Position numbers and translations under genes: made by a program
Notes under the pieces: generated by a model
The model's input: the letters and a program-made list of their open reading frames with translations, nothing else
Databases searched by the model: none
What the model was told of the DNA's origin: nothing
In this document: one piece after another, positions 8,657-18,030 of the stretch
How positions within the stretch are numbered: the stretch's first letter is position 1
Layout of the letters: each line of letters starts with the position of its first letter
From: Clostridiales bacterium
Lineage (GTDB): Bacteria; Bacillota; Clostridia; Christensenellales; Pumilibacteraceae
Reading direction: 5' to 3'
Assembly: GCA_015055625.1 (NCBI GenBank)
Contig: SVHU01000013.1
Location: 1-64,000, forward strand
DNA length: 64,000 nt

Positions 8657-9586
8657 ATGAAAAAGATAGGACTTTCAACTTTTGTGTTTCAGAATTTGTA
8701 TGGAGATAAAGAGGCTTTGCGTCTAGCAAAAGAAGCAGGTGCGGATGCGGTGGATTTCAATTTGGCTGGAATGGACTATCAAAATGAGAATTCGCCTTAT
8801 GCAAAAAGCGAAGAAGAGTTTGTCAAGTATTTTACTTCGCTAAAAAATTATGCGGAAAGTATTGGAATTGACATTTGTCAAACCCATGGCAGGCTTCCTG
8901 GTTTTAAGAATGAAAAGGAGCATGATGAGGCTTTAGTTAAAAACGCGCGATTAGATTGCAAGGCAACTGCGCTTTTAGGCGCTCCCGTTTGCGTTGTGCA
9001 TGCTGTTTCTACAATGAATCATATGGATGCAAGCGATGAATTTATGCACGAGCTTAATTTTAAGCAGTTTGCGCAAATTTTACCGTTTGCAAAAGAGTTC
9101 AACGTAAAAATAGCAACTGAAACGTTTGGCGACGTACACGGCGGAGCTAAGTGTGAATTTTTTGGCAATAACGACGAGCTTATCAAAAACTATAAGCTCA
9201 CAAAAGAGCGTTTGCCAGAATATGCCGATTATTTTACAGTTTGTATGGATACGGGACACACTAACAAAGCGACGAAGTTTAATAATAATCCCAAGCCTCC
9301 ACAGGCTATTCGAGATATTGGAAGTGATATCACGGTACTGCACCTAAACGATAACACAACCGAAAACGATCAGCATATGATACCGTTTGTAAACAAAAAG
9401 GTGTGGAAAATTACTGGAACTATCGATTGGGACGATGCGTTTGACGCTTTAGATGAGATTGGTTATAACGGTGTATACAATATGGAACTTTCGCTTGATA
9501 GATATGGTGACGAAGTTTCGTTTGAAACGGCACGATTAGCAGTAGCAACGCTACGGAATTTCATAAGCAAAAGATATGGACAATAA
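8657..9586 (+). CDS. Sugar phosphate isomerase/epimerase-like TIM barrel (xylose isomerase-like, AP endonuclease 2 fold)
   Basis: The 309-residue protein carries the metal-ligand pattern of this family: VVHAVS (about residue 115), ATETFGD (about 155), CMDTGHT (about 197), LHLNDN (about 228) and a terminal NMELS (about 275). Members isomerise or epimerise sugars and sugar derivatives with a divalent metal. I chose the ATG after GGAGGAAGAT; an upstream TTG would begin inside that ribosome site. It is monocistronic, 46 bases after the MITE, and may be transcribed from a promoter inside or next to that element. The substrate is unknown. Confidence 0.83.
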   Translation: MKKIGLSTFVFQNLYGDKEALRLAKEAGADAVDFNLAGMDYQNENSPYAKSEEEFVKYFTSLKNYAESIGIDICQTHGRLPGFKNEKEHDEALVKNARLDCKATALLGAPVCVVHAVSTMNHMDASDEFMHELNFKQFAQILPFAKEFNVKIATETFGDVHGGAKCEFFGNNDELIKNYKLTKERLPEYADYFTVCMDTGHTNKATKFNNNPKPPQAIRDIGSDITVLHLNDNTTENDQHMIPFVNKKVWKITGTIDWDDAFDALDEIGYNGVYNMELSLDRYGDEVSFETARLAVATLRNFISKRYGQ

Positions 9587-9601
9587 GATTTTAATGAACA
9601 T

Positions 9602-9638
9602 AAAAAATCTGTTGGAATAAAAGTCCGACAGGTTTTTA
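9602..9638 (+). terminator. Intrinsic terminator
   Basis: AAAAATCTGTTGGA pairs with TCCGACAGGTTTTT. Confidence 0.8.
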
Positions 9639-9672
9639 TAAAAAGCGCTAAAAGGTAAATTTGTTTTACGTC

Positions 9673-9701
9673 TTGACACATTGACATAATTATAGTATAA
9701 T
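9673..9701 (+). promoter_or_regulatory. Promoter of the trkA-trkH operon
   Basis: A perfect TTGACA (9673-9678), a 17-base spacer and a perfect TATAAT (9696-9701). A second TTGACA lies inside the spacer at 9681. Confidence 0.88.
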
Positions 9702-9749
9702 AATAAAACTAGATTAATATGTGCTACGTAAATTTTTAGGAGAAAGTTT

Positions 9750-11114
9750 ATGAGAATTATTGTTGTCGGATGCGGAAAAATCGGAAAAGCGATAATAGAA
9801 AGACTGGTTGCGGAAAAGCATGACGTTCTTGTAATGGATAACGATCCTGTGGTTGTGGAAAGTATTACTAATGCTTATGACGTTATGGGTTTGTGCGGAA
9901 ACGGTACTGAGTATGGTCAGCTTATGGAAGTTGGCACGCACAAATGCGACTTATTTATCGCTGTTACCGGCTCTGACGAACTTAATATGCTTTCGTGTTT
10001 TGCCGCAAAACGAATGGGTGCTAAACACACGGTTGCGCGTATACGTAATTCGGAAAACACGACACAAGAAAGCCTTGCGTTTATGACGAAGGGCTTGGGA
10101 CTTTCTATGTCTATAAATCCCGAACTTCTCACTGCTCAAGCAATTTTTAACATAATAAAACTTCCTCTAGCTAGTAAGGTAGAAACGTTTAGTAGTAAAG
10201 GTTTTGAAATGATAGAACTTCCGCTAAAGTCAAATAGTGCGTTAGAGGGAAAGACGGTAAGCGAAATAAGAAGACAAACAAAAATAAAGTTCCTTATTTG
10301 CGCAGTAAGTAGAGATGGCGAAACGTATATTCCCAAGGGCGACTTTACGCTACTTGGCGGTGATAGACTTGGTATTATCGCTTCCGAACAAGACGTTCTA
10401 AAGCTTTTCAAATTGCTTGGAGTTGAGCAAAAGCCAATAAAAAACGTAATGGTTTTAGGTGGTGGAAGAACGTCGGTATATCTTGCCTCTATGTTATCAA
10501 AAAGTAGAATAAATACTAAGATTATAGAAAAAGACGAGAAAAGATGCGAAGAGATTTGCGAGCTTATAGGTTCTAATGTAACAGTAATTAACGGCGATGC
10601 AATGAGCCAGGATCTTCTTAGCGAGGAAGGAATAACAACGGCAGATGCGTTTGTTGCGCTTACGGGAATGGATGAGCAAAACATTCTTATTTCCGTGTAT
10701 GCAATGAACCAAGATGTCCCCAAGATTATAAGTAAAGTTAATCGTTCCGAGCTTTCTGCCATTGCTAAAAACATAGGCGTAGATACAATAATAACGTCAA
10801 AAACTATTATGGCAGATGTGCTTGCGCGTTATGCAAGAGCGCTTCAAAGCGCATCGGGCACTAAGGTAGAAACACTATACTCACTCATGGACGGAAAAGC
10901 CGAGGCGATAGAGTTTACCGTGATGTCAGACTTTAAGCATATAGGCACACCGCTCAAAGAACTCAAATTTAAAAAGAACGCCTTGCTTGCAGGAATTGTA
11001 AGAAATAACAACTCTATAATTCCTACTGGTGATGATGTGATTTTAGCAGAGGATAGAGTTATCGTAATATCGTCTAAGCTAGGTGTAGACGATATGTCCG
11101 ATATATTGGAATAG
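9750..11114 (+). CDS. trkA: Trk potassium uptake protein TrkA (NAD-binding gating subunit)
   Basis: The 454-residue protein has the full duplicated RCK layout: a Rossmann NAD-binding domain (VVGCGKIGKAI at residues 4-14), a TrkA_C domain, a second Rossmann domain (VMVLGGGRTSVYLASML, about residue 233) and a second TrkA_C domain. It sits on the cytoplasmic face and gates the TrkH channel in response to nucleotides. TAGGAGAAAG precedes the ATG. The trkH start follows 11 bases after its stop, so both subunits come from one transcript. Confidence 0.95.
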   Translation: MRIIVVGCGKIGKAIIERLVAEKHDVLVMDNDPVVVESITNAYDVMGLCGNGTEYGQLMEVGTHKCDLFIAVTGSDELNMLSCFAAKRMGAKHTVARIRNSENTTQESLAFMTKGLGLSMSINPELLTAQAIFNIIKLPLASKVETFSSKGFEMIELPLKSNSALEGKTVSEIRRQTKIKFLICAVSRDGETYIPKGDFTLLGGDRLGIIASEQDVLKLFKLLGVEQKPIKNVMVLGGGRTSVYLASMLSKSRINTKIIEKDEKRCEEICELIGSNVTVINGDAMSQDLLSEEGITTADAFVALTGMDEQNILISVYAMNQDVPKIISKVNRSELSAIAKNIGVDTIITSKTIMADVLARYARALQSASGTKVETLYSLMDGKAEAIEFTVMSDFKHIGTPLKELKFKKNALLAGIVRNNNSIIPTGDDVILAEDRVIVISSKLGVDDMSDILE

Positions 11115-11125
11115 GAGCGCGAGGT

Positions 11126-12574
11126 ATGAATTATAGACTGATATTCAATACAATGGGTAAAGTTCTCATTGTAACTGCAGTGCTTTTGATTATTCCAATG
11201 CTAGTAGGGTTGATATACTCCGAGCTTATCGTAGCGTGGGCGTTTTTAACAACGGCGTTGGTATCTTTAGTAGTTGGATTGATTTTAGTGCTAACTTGTA
11301 AGCCAAAAACGAACGTTATGTTTGCAAAAGAAGGACTTATAATTGTAGCATTTGCGTGGATTGCCGTGTCGCTTATAGGCGCTATACCTTTTACTTTAAG
11401 CGGAGAAATTCCTTCTTACGTAGACGCTGTATTCGAAATGGTGTCCGGTTTTACAACAACGGGAGCTTCCATTCTGAAAGACGTGGAAATCATAAGTCAT
11501 GGCGTGCTTTTTTGGCGAAGTTTTTCGCATTGGATAGGTGGTATGGGTGTGCTCGTATTCGTTATGGCAATAACACCCAAAGCAACCGATAGATCCATTC
11601 ATATAATGCGCGCGGAAATGCCGGGACACTCTGTGGATAAGCTTGTTCCAAAAGCTAACGAAACTGCAAAAATTTTATACATCATATATATTGTGATGAC
11701 AGCCGTAATGGTAATTTTGCTTTTATGTGGAGGAATGACCGTATTTGAAAGCCTTGTGCATGCGTTTGGAACAGCAGGTACTGGAGGTTTTGGAATAAAA
11801 TCGGATAGCTTGGGCGGATATAGCGCGTACGTGCAATGGGTTGTTGCAATAGGTATGTTGATGTTCGGTATAAACTTTAATATGTACTACTTGCTTTTAT
11901 TGCGCAAGTTTAAGTCTATTTTCAAAAGCACCGAGCTTAAAACATATATCCTAATTTTTATTGGAGCGGTAGTAATTGTATGCTTTAACATATATCCAAA
12001 GTGCGCAAATTTTGAAGAAGCGCTCAGAACTTCGATTTTTCAATGCTCGTCTATTATGACAACTACTGGATTTTCGACTACCGACTTTAATTTGTGGAAC
12101 AGTGCGGCAAAAGCGGTTTTGATTATTCTTGTTTTTATAGGCGGTTGCGCTGGCTCTACCGCGGGCGGACTTAAAGTGTCAAGAGTAGTAATTCTTCTTA
12201 AAAAGTTAGGAAACGAGATTAAGAGAGTTTTACACCCAAGAAGCGCAAATATAGTAAAATTCGAGGGCAAAAAGCTAGACGAGTCTACAATATCAGGCGT
12301 CCAATCTTACTTTACTATTTATATAGTAATGTTTGTAGCGTTGTTCTTGCTTATAAGTATGGATACGACGTACGGCTTTGAAACCGATTTCACCGCAGTT
12401 GCCGTGTGTTTTAACAACGTAGGTCCAGGTTTTGGAGCTGTTGGTCCTATGAGTAATTTTGCAGGCTATTCAATTTTCGGAAAGATAGTTCTTTCCTTTG
12501 CTATGCTACTTGGAAGACTGGAGATCTATCCGTTGTTGTTGGCGCTTTCGCCAAATACTTGGATAAAGAAATAA
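11126..12574 (+). CDS. trkH: Trk potassium uptake channel subunit TrkH
   Basis: The 482-residue membrane protein has the four pseudo-repeated pore loops of the Trk/Ktr superfamily: SGFTTTGAS, GTAGTGGFG, MTTTGFSTT and NNVGPGFGAVGP, each with the glycine of the potassium filter. The C-terminal LGRLEIYPLL motif is also typical. It imports potassium with TrkA as its regulatory ring. AGGAGCGCGAGGT lies before the ATG. Confidence 0.95.
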   Translation: MNYRLIFNTMGKVLIVTAVLLIIPMLVGLIYSELIVAWAFLTTALVSLVVGLILVLTCKPKTNVMFAKEGLIIVAFAWIAVSLIGAIPFTLSGEIPSYVDAVFEMVSGFTTTGASILKDVEIISHGVLFWRSFSHWIGGMGVLVFVMAITPKATDRSIHIMRAEMPGHSVDKLVPKANETAKILYIIYIVMTAVMVILLLCGGMTVFESLVHAFGTAGTGGFGIKSDSLGGYSAYVQWVVAIGMLMFGINFNMYYLLLLRKFKSIFKSTELKTYILIFIGAVVIVCFNIYPKCANFEEALRTSIFQCSSIMTTTGFSTTDFNLWNSAAKAVLIILVFIGGCAGSTAGGLKVSRVVILLKKLGNEIKRVLHPRSANIVKFEGKKLDESTISGVQSYFTIYIVMFVALFLLISMDTTYGFETDFTAVAVCFNNVGPGFGAVGPMSNFAGYSIFGKIVLSFAMLLGRLEIYPLLLALSPNTWIKK

Positions 12575-12601
12575 AGCGTAATAAAGGTATAATATATACC
12601 G

Positions 12602-12636
12602 AAAAAAGGAAGGAAATAAAAACCTTCCTTTTTTAT
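12602..12636 (+). terminator. Terminator of trkAH
   Basis: AAAAAAGGAAGG and CCTTCCTTTTTT arms; a small palindrome GGTATAATATATACC (12586-12600) precedes it. Confidence 0.85.
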
Positions 12637-12640
12637 AAAC

Positions 12641-12685
12641 AAAAGCACCTTATGTACCATTTTATATGATACGTATGGTGCTTTT
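12641..12685 (-). terminator. Terminator of the aldo-keto reductase/TPR operon
   Basis: AAAAGCACC and GGTGCTTTT arms with a T-rich tail on the minus strand. The loop side contains ATACGTAT (12669-12676), an octamer that recurs between genes in this window. Confidence 0.72.
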
Positions 12686-12702
12686 CTGTTAATTTATATG
12701 TT

Positions 12703-13788
12703 TTAGCCGTTGTTTTTATCTGAAAGCTCGCTTGCATTTCTTATGCCCATAAGCATTTTTAATGCATTATCATAACTAGGATCAGCTTTAAGAGTTGCCT
12801 CGAAGTCTTTTTCCGCGCCGTCTACGTCCTGAAGTCCAAGCTTAGTCATTCCTGAAAAGTAGAGGAATGAAGCCTGATTATTTACGGACGAAGCAAGAGC
12901 GTCGTTTATAACCGAAAGATTGAGCTTTAACAATTCTTCTCTTTCTTTTCCCTCAGCGCTGGCGCACAAAGCAAGGCGCGCGGTAACGTTGTTAATAAGA
13001 AGATCCTCATCATCGGGATATGCGCCAAGGAAGATATCAGAAAGTTCCATAACTTTTCTAAAATCGCCCTGTTTCATTATTGTAAGAAGTCTTTCGTTAT
13101 ATCTGGCAATGCCATCGGGTTTTTCTCTGCGGTAAGCGATAAAAGGTGCGTACCAATCCCTTACAAGCGGATTGTCTTCGCGAATATCCTCTTCGTCCAC
13201 GTAAATATTATCGCCCTCGTCTGTATTAATGACAAACGAGAAAACCTTATCCGTGCAAAGAATTTCCTTTATTCTATCGTACAAATCGTGCTCTGTGGGC
13301 GCGATAAGGAAAACGTACGGAAAGTATGCGTACCAGGACGCTCTAAGAGCGTTGGTTGCGCTGTTTAACGTAATGCACGCGTATACCATTTCAAATAATG
13401 TGAGCTTTTGAGGAATGGAGGCGAATTTGCGGAGTTTTTTCTCTTTTAAAAGCTTTATAAAAAGAGGAGAGCCTGCATCGAACTTGTAATGAATTTTACC
13501 ATTTCCATCTTTGATTTTATAAACGCCCTTTTCGTTCTTGTAAGCTTCGGAACAAACGAACGAGCATCCGTAATCGAGCAAAACTTTAGACAAACGGTAA
13601 AGCTCTTTGTTGTCAAATAAGCATCTGAACGAATATAGCGAAAAGAGCAGGTTGCGTTTTTCGTTTATGTCAAGGTTGCTTTGGTCAACAGCAATGTAGG
13701 ACTTGCGGATAAGTTTGCTAAGTCCCTCGTACATATTCACTTCTTTATTGTCAGTGTTTTCGTAAAATTTATTTTCTTTAAGTTCCAT
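12703..13788 (-). CDS. Hypothetical protein with C-terminal TPR-like repeats
   Basis: The 361-residue protein is soluble and not recognised as a named family. The last third (about residues 245-350) has TPR-like helix pairs: DFRKVMELSDIFLGAYPDDEDL, NNQASFLYFSGMTKLGLQDVDGAEKDFEATLKADPSYDNAL-type spacing is visible with the W/Y-A-P positions partly kept. The central part contains aromatic clusters (WYAYFPYVFLI). I chose the ATG after AGAGGAAAATT; an earlier in-frame start would overlap the upstream gene. It starts 14 bases after the aldo-keto reductase stop and is probably its operon partner. Function is unknown. Confidence 0.75.
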   Translation of the reverse strand: MELKENKFYENTDNKEVNMYEGLSKLIRKSYIAVDQSNLDINEKRNLLFSLYSFRCLFDNKELYRLSKVLLDYGCSFVCSEAYKNEKGVYKIKDGNGKIHYKFDAGSPLFIKLLKEKKLRKFASIPQKLTLFEMVYACITLNSATNALRASWYAYFPYVFLIAPTEHDLYDRIKEILCTDKVFSFVINTDEGDNIYVDEEDIREDNPLVRDWYAPFIAYRREKPDGIARYNERLLTIMKQGDFRKVMELSDIFLGAYPDDEDLLINNVTARLALCASAEGKEREELLKLNLSVINDALASSVNNQASFLYFSGMTKLGLQDVDGAEKDFEATLKADPSYDNALKMLMGIRNASELSDKNNG

Positions 13789-13802
13789 AATTTTCCTCTT
13801 TT

Positions 13803-14636
13803 TTAAGTCCTGGTAAGGTGTAACGGATGAGATCCGCATCTAAATTCGTCCATATTATATATCTCGTTCATTTCCTCTAAAGAAAGAGAGAAATCGAAAA
13901 TATCAAAATTTTCCTCAATTCTTTCAGCGTGTACAGATTTAGGAATGGGCATTGCGCCAGCTTGTAAAACTGCGCGTAAAGAAACTTGAGTGGACGTTTT
14001 TCCGTGTTTTTTAGCAATGTTTACAAGAGTGGGGAAAGCGTTACAATTGCCTTTCATTAACGGACGCCAAGCTTGAACTAAAATATCATTGTCTTTACAG
14101 TATGAGCAAATCTCTTCCTGCATGAGCCCTGGATGCATTTCTATTTGGTTTATTTCAGGACGTATACCTGTATTTTGTTCAATCTCTTTTAGGTGGTTCA
14201 CCAAAAAGTTACTTACGCCTAAGTGTTTGATTAATCCTTTTTCCCTATACTCTGCCATAACCTCAAACGTTTGCTTGTTAAGCGTTTGATAGTCGTGCTC
14301 GTGACCAACGGGAATGGGCCAATGAATAAGCATAAGGTCGATATATCCCAAATCTAAGTTTTTAAGCGAGTTTTCAATGGACTTTTTAGACAAAACAGTG
14401 CCTTGTTCGCTATTCCATATCTTGGTGGTTACAAACAGTTTTTCTCGGTCTAAACCACTATCTTTTATTGCTTTACCGACTAGATTTTCATTTTTATAAA
14501 AAGAAGCAGTATCAATATTGGTGTAGCCTACGTCAATCGCCTTGCGAACCGAGCAGTAACAATCATTGCCCTCGCTTTGGTATGTGCCAAAAGCTATCGC
14601 CTGAATTTTTCTCCCATTCAAAGTATAGTATTCCAT
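13803..14636 (-). CDS. Aldo/keto reductase
   Basis: The 277-residue protein has the complete AKR catalytic tetrad: D42 (NIDTASFY), Y47, K72 (FVTTKIWN) and H105 (LIHWPIP), plus GVSNF near residue 143 and IPKSVH near 234 for NADPH binding. Enzymes of this 2,5-diketo-gluconate reductase-like subgroup reduce aldehydes and ketones with NADPH in the cytoplasm. AAGGAGAG precedes the ATG. It is the first gene of a two-gene operon with the TPR-like protein. The physiological substrate is not evident. Confidence 0.93.
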   Translation of the reverse strand: MEYYTLNGRKIQAIAFGTYQSEGNDCYCSVRKAIDVGYTNIDTASFYKNENLVGKAIKDSGLDREKLFVTTKIWNSEQGTVLSKKSIENSLKNLDLGYIDLMLIHWPIPVGHEHDYQTLNKQTFEVMAEYREKGLIKHLGVSNFLVNHLKEIEQNTGIRPEINQIEMHPGLMQEEICSYCKDNDILVQAWRPLMKGNCNAFPTLVNIAKKHGKTSTQVSLRAVLQAGAMPIPKSVHAERIEENFDIFDFSLSLEEMNEIYNMDEFRCGSHPLHLTRT

Positions 14637-14658
14637 AAAAAACTCTCCTTAAGAATAT

Positions 14659-14687
14659 ATTGTACCACAACTTAAAGAATTTTGCAA
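14659..14687 (-). promoter_or_regulatory. Promoter of the aldo/keto reductase operon
   Basis: On the minus strand TTGCAA (14682-14687), 17 bases, then TACAAT (14659-14664). Confidence 0.68.
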
Positions 14688-14705
14688 CGAATAAAATATA
14701 GCATA

Positions 14706-14735
14706 TTGACAATCATTGCTAAAATAAGGTATACT
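14706..14735 (+). promoter_or_regulatory. Promoter of the two-component operon
   Basis: TTGACA (14706-14711), 18 bases, then TATACT (14730-14735), with a leader of about 110 bases before the response regulator ATG. Confidence 0.7.
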
Positions 14736-14849
14736 AAATATAAGAAAATCGTTTATTTCACTCGATTTTCACGTTCCGTATATTGTATTTTTACCGCTAC
14801 TTGCTAAAATAAACTTACGGAAGATAAAATTATAAGGAGAATTTGAGTC

Positions 14850-15512
14850 ATGGCAAAATTGCTTATAGTAGATGATGAGGAAAAAATTAGAGAAGTAATC
14901 AAAGAATACGCTGAGTTTTCGGGTTATGAAACTGACGAGGCAAAAGACGGTATGGAGGCTGTAATAAAGAGCAAGGAAACCAAGTACGACCTTATTATAA
15001 TGGACGTTATGATGCCTAAGCTCGATGGATACAGCGCGGTAAAAGAGATTAGAAAAAATGCGCAAACCCCCGTTATTATGTTATCTGCGCGTGTTGAAGA
15101 ATACGACAAGCTTTTTGGGTTTGAGATTGGTGTTGACGATTACGTTACAAAGCCCTTTTCGCCTAAAGAGCTCATTGCAAGAGTTCAGGCTGTGCTAAAG
15201 CGTAGTGGTTCGCCTAAAAAAGAAATAATAAAAAGCGACGGACTTGAGATTGATATTGCAGGAAGAAGCGTGTATGTAGACGGCAAGAAAGTGGATATGA
15301 CGCCCAAAGAGTACGAGCTTTTGTTTTATCTGGTTGAAAATAACGGTATTGCAATTTCTCGTGAAAAACTTCTAAGCAACGTTTGGGGTTATGATTTTTA
15401 CGGTGATGACAGAACTGTTGATACTCACGTAAAGATGTTGCGTTCTTCGCTTGGTAAGTATAGAGATAAAATTATTACCTTGCGTGGTCTTGGATATAAA
15501 GTAGAACTTTAG
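14850..15512 (+). CDS. OmpR/PhoB-family response regulator
   Basis: The 220-residue protein has a receiver domain with acidic pocket D8/D9, phosphoacceptor D52 (IIMDVMMPK) and K101 (YVTKPF), then a winged-helix DNA-binding domain (about residues 125-218) ending in the typical RGLGYKVEL. AAGGAG precedes the ATG. The partner kinase starts four bases after its stop, so the two are translationally close. The regulon is unknown; neighbouring potassium and aldo-keto reductase genes are possible but untested targets. Confidence 0.95.
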   Translation: MAKLLIVDDEEKIREVIKEYAEFSGYETDEAKDGMEAVIKSKETKYDLIIMDVMMPKLDGYSAVKEIRKNAQTPVIMLSARVEEYDKLFGFEIGVDDYVTKPFSPKELIARVQAVLKRSGSPKKEIIKSDGLEIDIAGRSVYVDGKKVDMTPKEYELLFYLVENNGIAISREKLLSNVWGYDFYGDDRTVDTHVKMLRSSLGKYRDKIITLRGLGYKVEL

Positions 15513-15516
15513 TTTT

Positions 15517-17016
15517 ATGCATCAACCAAAGATACTTAATCCCGATAAGGGCAGGTTTTTCAAAAGCGTAACTTTTCATGCATGGCTTAGTTTTTTGTCA
15601 CTTGCGGTAATTATTATTGCAATTATGGCAAGCGTATTTTTGATAGTCTATACTTTTATGTATCGAAATCAAAGAATAAATAGCCTTGAAAGAACTGGAA
15701 ATTACGTAATTTCATCTTATCCCGAGGATGCTAATTCGCAATCAATGGATAGGTTCGAGCAAATACTAAACGAGCTCGTTGTTGTAAATAATATGTCAGT
15801 CGTTGTTTTTACTAAAAGTGATGCAGATAAAGAACTATCGGCGGACAACGTTAGCGTTATAATTTCACGCATACGTGCTAGCGAGGAAGCTGGTAGTGAA
15901 ATAAATAGTCAAGCTATTAATAGTAGATTTATGTTAGAGCTCAGTAAAAATAACGGTGGACAGTTTCACTTTGTTCTTAACAATAAAAACTATAAAGGTT
16001 CAGACTTAGTAATGGGGGGACAAAAGCTTTCAAACGGTGAAACAGTCTACTTTTATATTCACGCGTTTATCAAAGAGGAAGATTTTGCCACGAGCTTTTT
16101 CTACCAGCTATTTGTGGGAATGTCGATTGTCGCGCTAGGCGTGTCTATACTTTATGCATTCTTTATCGGAAAGCGCATAACTTCTCCGCTTGTCAGACTT
16201 TCGCAAGAGGTAAGAAAAGCTGGTAAGAATGAAAACTATGAGATAAAGACTGATGGTAATGCTTACATTGAGCTTGACGATTTAGCGCGTTCACTAAACT
16301 CATCACTCAAAGAACAGCAAAAGACGGAACACTTCAGACGAGATTTAGTTGCAAACGTTTCTCACGATTTGCGAACGCCTCTTACTATGATAAAGGCTTA
16401 TGCTGAAATGATAAGGGATTTGTCGGGTAATAATCCTAAAAAGAGAGAGGAGCATTGCGAGATAATAATCAACGAGGTAGACACACTTAACGCGCTTGTT
16501 GGCGACCTTTTAGATCTATCTAAGCTTCAATCCGATACAGCAAAGCTTGACCTTAAGTGTGTAGAACTTGGCTATATCGTAAAGACCGTGCTTGACCGTC
16601 TTGATATTTTCAGAGAGCGCGACGGATACGAGTTTATTACCGATATCGACGCAAATTGCTTATGTGATTGCGACAGTAAACGTATAGAACAAGCTATTTA
16701 TAACCTTGTATGTAATGCAATTAATTATACGGGCGAAGATAAAAAGGTTTACGTTTCACTAAAGGAAAAGGACGGAATTATCAGGTTCTCGGTAAGAGAT
16801 ACAGGCAAGGGAATAAAGCAAGAAGAGCTCGACCGAATTTGGGATAGGTATTACAGAGCCAATCAAACAAAACGAAGCGTAGCAGGCAGTGGAATTGGTT
16901 TGTCTATCGTTCAAAACGTTCTTATTCTTCACTCTATGGAGTTTGGCGTGGATAGCAAAGTAGGCGAGGGCTCTACCTTCTGGTTTGAAGCAAAAATAAG
17001 CGATAGCGATATTTAA
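15517..17016 (+). CDS. Membrane sensor histidine kinase
   Basis: The 499-residue protein has a first transmembrane helix (about residues 25-48), an extracytoplasmic sensor of about 145 residues, a second helix (about 196-217), a HAMP segment, a HisKA domain with H283 in NVSHDLRTPLTMIKAYAEM, and an HATPase_c domain with N, G1 (RDTGKGI) and G2 (GSGIGLSIV) boxes. It should phosphorylate the response regulator encoded just upstream. There is no separate Shine-Dalgarno site between the genes, which suggests translational coupling. The sensor domain resembles no family I can name. Confidence 0.94.
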   Translation: MHQPKILNPDKGRFFKSVTFHAWLSFLSLAVIIIAIMASVFLIVYTFMYRNQRINSLERTGNYVISSYPEDANSQSMDRFEQILNELVVVNNMSVVVFTKSDADKELSADNVSVIISRIRASEEAGSEINSQAINSRFMLELSKNNGGQFHFVLNNKNYKGSDLVMGGQKLSNGETVYFYIHAFIKEEDFATSFFYQLFVGMSIVALGVSILYAFFIGKRITSPLVRLSQEVRKAGKNENYEIKTDGNAYIELDDLARSLNSSLKEQQKTEHFRRDLVANVSHDLRTPLTMIKAYAEMIRDLSGNNPKKREEHCEIIINEVDTLNALVGDLLDLSKLQSDTAKLDLKCVELGYIVKTVLDRLDIFRERDGYEFITDIDANCLCDCDSKRIEQAIYNLVCNAINYTGEDKKVYVSLKEKDGIIRFSVRDTGKGIKQEELDRIWDRYYRANQTKRSVAGSGIGLSIVQNVLILHSMEFGVDSKVGEGSTFWFEAKISDSDI

Positions 17017-17032
17017 CAATCTTATAACAAAC

Positions 17033-17070
17033 AAAAAACGGTAAGGAAAAAATTCTTTGCCGTTTTTGTA
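17033..17070 (+). terminator. Terminator of the two-component operon
   Basis: ACGGTAAGGAA and TTCTTTGCCGT arms (G-T pairs allowed) with A and T runs on either side. Confidence 0.75.
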
Positions 17071-17078
17071 TAAAATTA

Positions 17079-17107
17079 TTTACATTGCCTTATCAATTTG
17101 ATATAAT
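17079..17107 (+). promoter_or_regulatory. Promoter of the DUF554 gene
   Basis: TTTACA (17079-17084), 17 bases, TATAAT (17102-17107). Confidence 0.72.
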
Positions 17108-17140
17108 ATCTAGGATAATATTTTAAGGTGAAAAAAAATT

Positions 17141-17893
17141 ATGCTAGGAAATCTTGTGAATTTTGCTTCTATTGTAGTAGGCTCGGTGCTTGGACTAGTT
17201 TTTAAGAAAGCAATCAAGGAAGAACATAAAAACGCGCTTCATAAGGCTTTGGGTATAGCCGTTATAATAATCGGATTAAACGGCGTAATAACCAACATGA
17301 TAACGCTCGTAAAAAACGGCGACGCGTTTAGCGGAACTCTTTCTTCTTCCGGCGAACTTTTGCTTATAGCTTCGCTTGTAATTGGTACGTTTATAGGTTC
17401 TTTGCTTAAGATTGAGGAGCGGTTTAACGGACTTGCAGGCAAGGTGGAACAAAAGTTTAAGATGACTGGATTTGCGCAAGGTTTTGTTTATAGCACTATA
17501 CTTTATTGCGTGGGATCTATGGCAATTCTTGGCGGAATACAGGATGGGCTTGGCAATCCTTCCATACTTTATACTAAGGCAATCTTGGACGGAATTAACG
17601 CAGTACTGCTAACTTCGACAATGGGAATTGGCGTAATCTTTTCTTCTATTGTGGTGTTTGTGTACCAGCTTATTTTCGTGCTTTTAGGAAGATTTGGGCT
17701 AGACAATATTTTGACAGGCGAGCTTATGAGTCAGTTTAGCTTTGTTGGATATGCAATAATTATGGCAATCGGTCTTAATTTTATATTACACGAAAAGATA
17801 AAAACTGCAAATATGCTACCCTCTATGTTTGTACCTGTTATTTGGCATTATCTTGTAATGCTGTTCTACGTTATTTTCCCAGCGCTTGCATAA
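17141..17893 (+). CDS. DUF554 family membrane protein (YdfK-like)
   Basis: The 250-residue protein is strongly hydrophobic with about seven helices and shows the DUF554 pattern: N-terminal MLGNLVNFASIVVGSVLGL, GLNGVITNM near residue 49, and VYSTILYCVGSMAILGGIQDG-like sequence near 116 followed by KAILDGINAVLL. The family is widespread in Bacillota and its role is unknown. The ribosome site is weak (AAGGTG well upstream of the ATG). It is flanked by its own promoter and terminator. Confidence 0.85.
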   Translation: MLGNLVNFASIVVGSVLGLVFKKAIKEEHKNALHKALGIAVIIIGLNGVITNMITLVKNGDAFSGTLSSSGELLLIASLVIGTFIGSLLKIEERFNGLAGKVEQKFKMTGFAQGFVYSTILYCVGSMAILGGIQDGLGNPSILYTKAILDGINAVLLTSTMGIGVIFSSIVVFVYQLIFVLLGRFGLDNILTGELMSQFSFVGYAIIMAIGLNFILHEKIKTANMLPSMFVPVIWHYLVMLFYVIFPALA

Positions 17894-17904
17894 AAAAACG
17901 AATA

Positions 17905-17953
17905 CGTATACGCTTTATCGCGACAAAATAACGCGGTAGAGCGTATTTTTTAT
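17905..17953 (+). terminator. Terminator after the DUF554 gene
   Basis: ATACGCTTTATCGCG pairs with CGCGGTAGAGCGTAT (G-T pairs allowed), followed by a T run. ATACGTAT (17902-17909) overlaps its left arm. Confidence 0.8.
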
Positions 17954-18030
17954 AAAAAATTTTAATAAAAAATAATAAATAATTTTGATATACTGTTGAT
18001 TTAGTAATAGGAGTGTGATATACTTTTTGT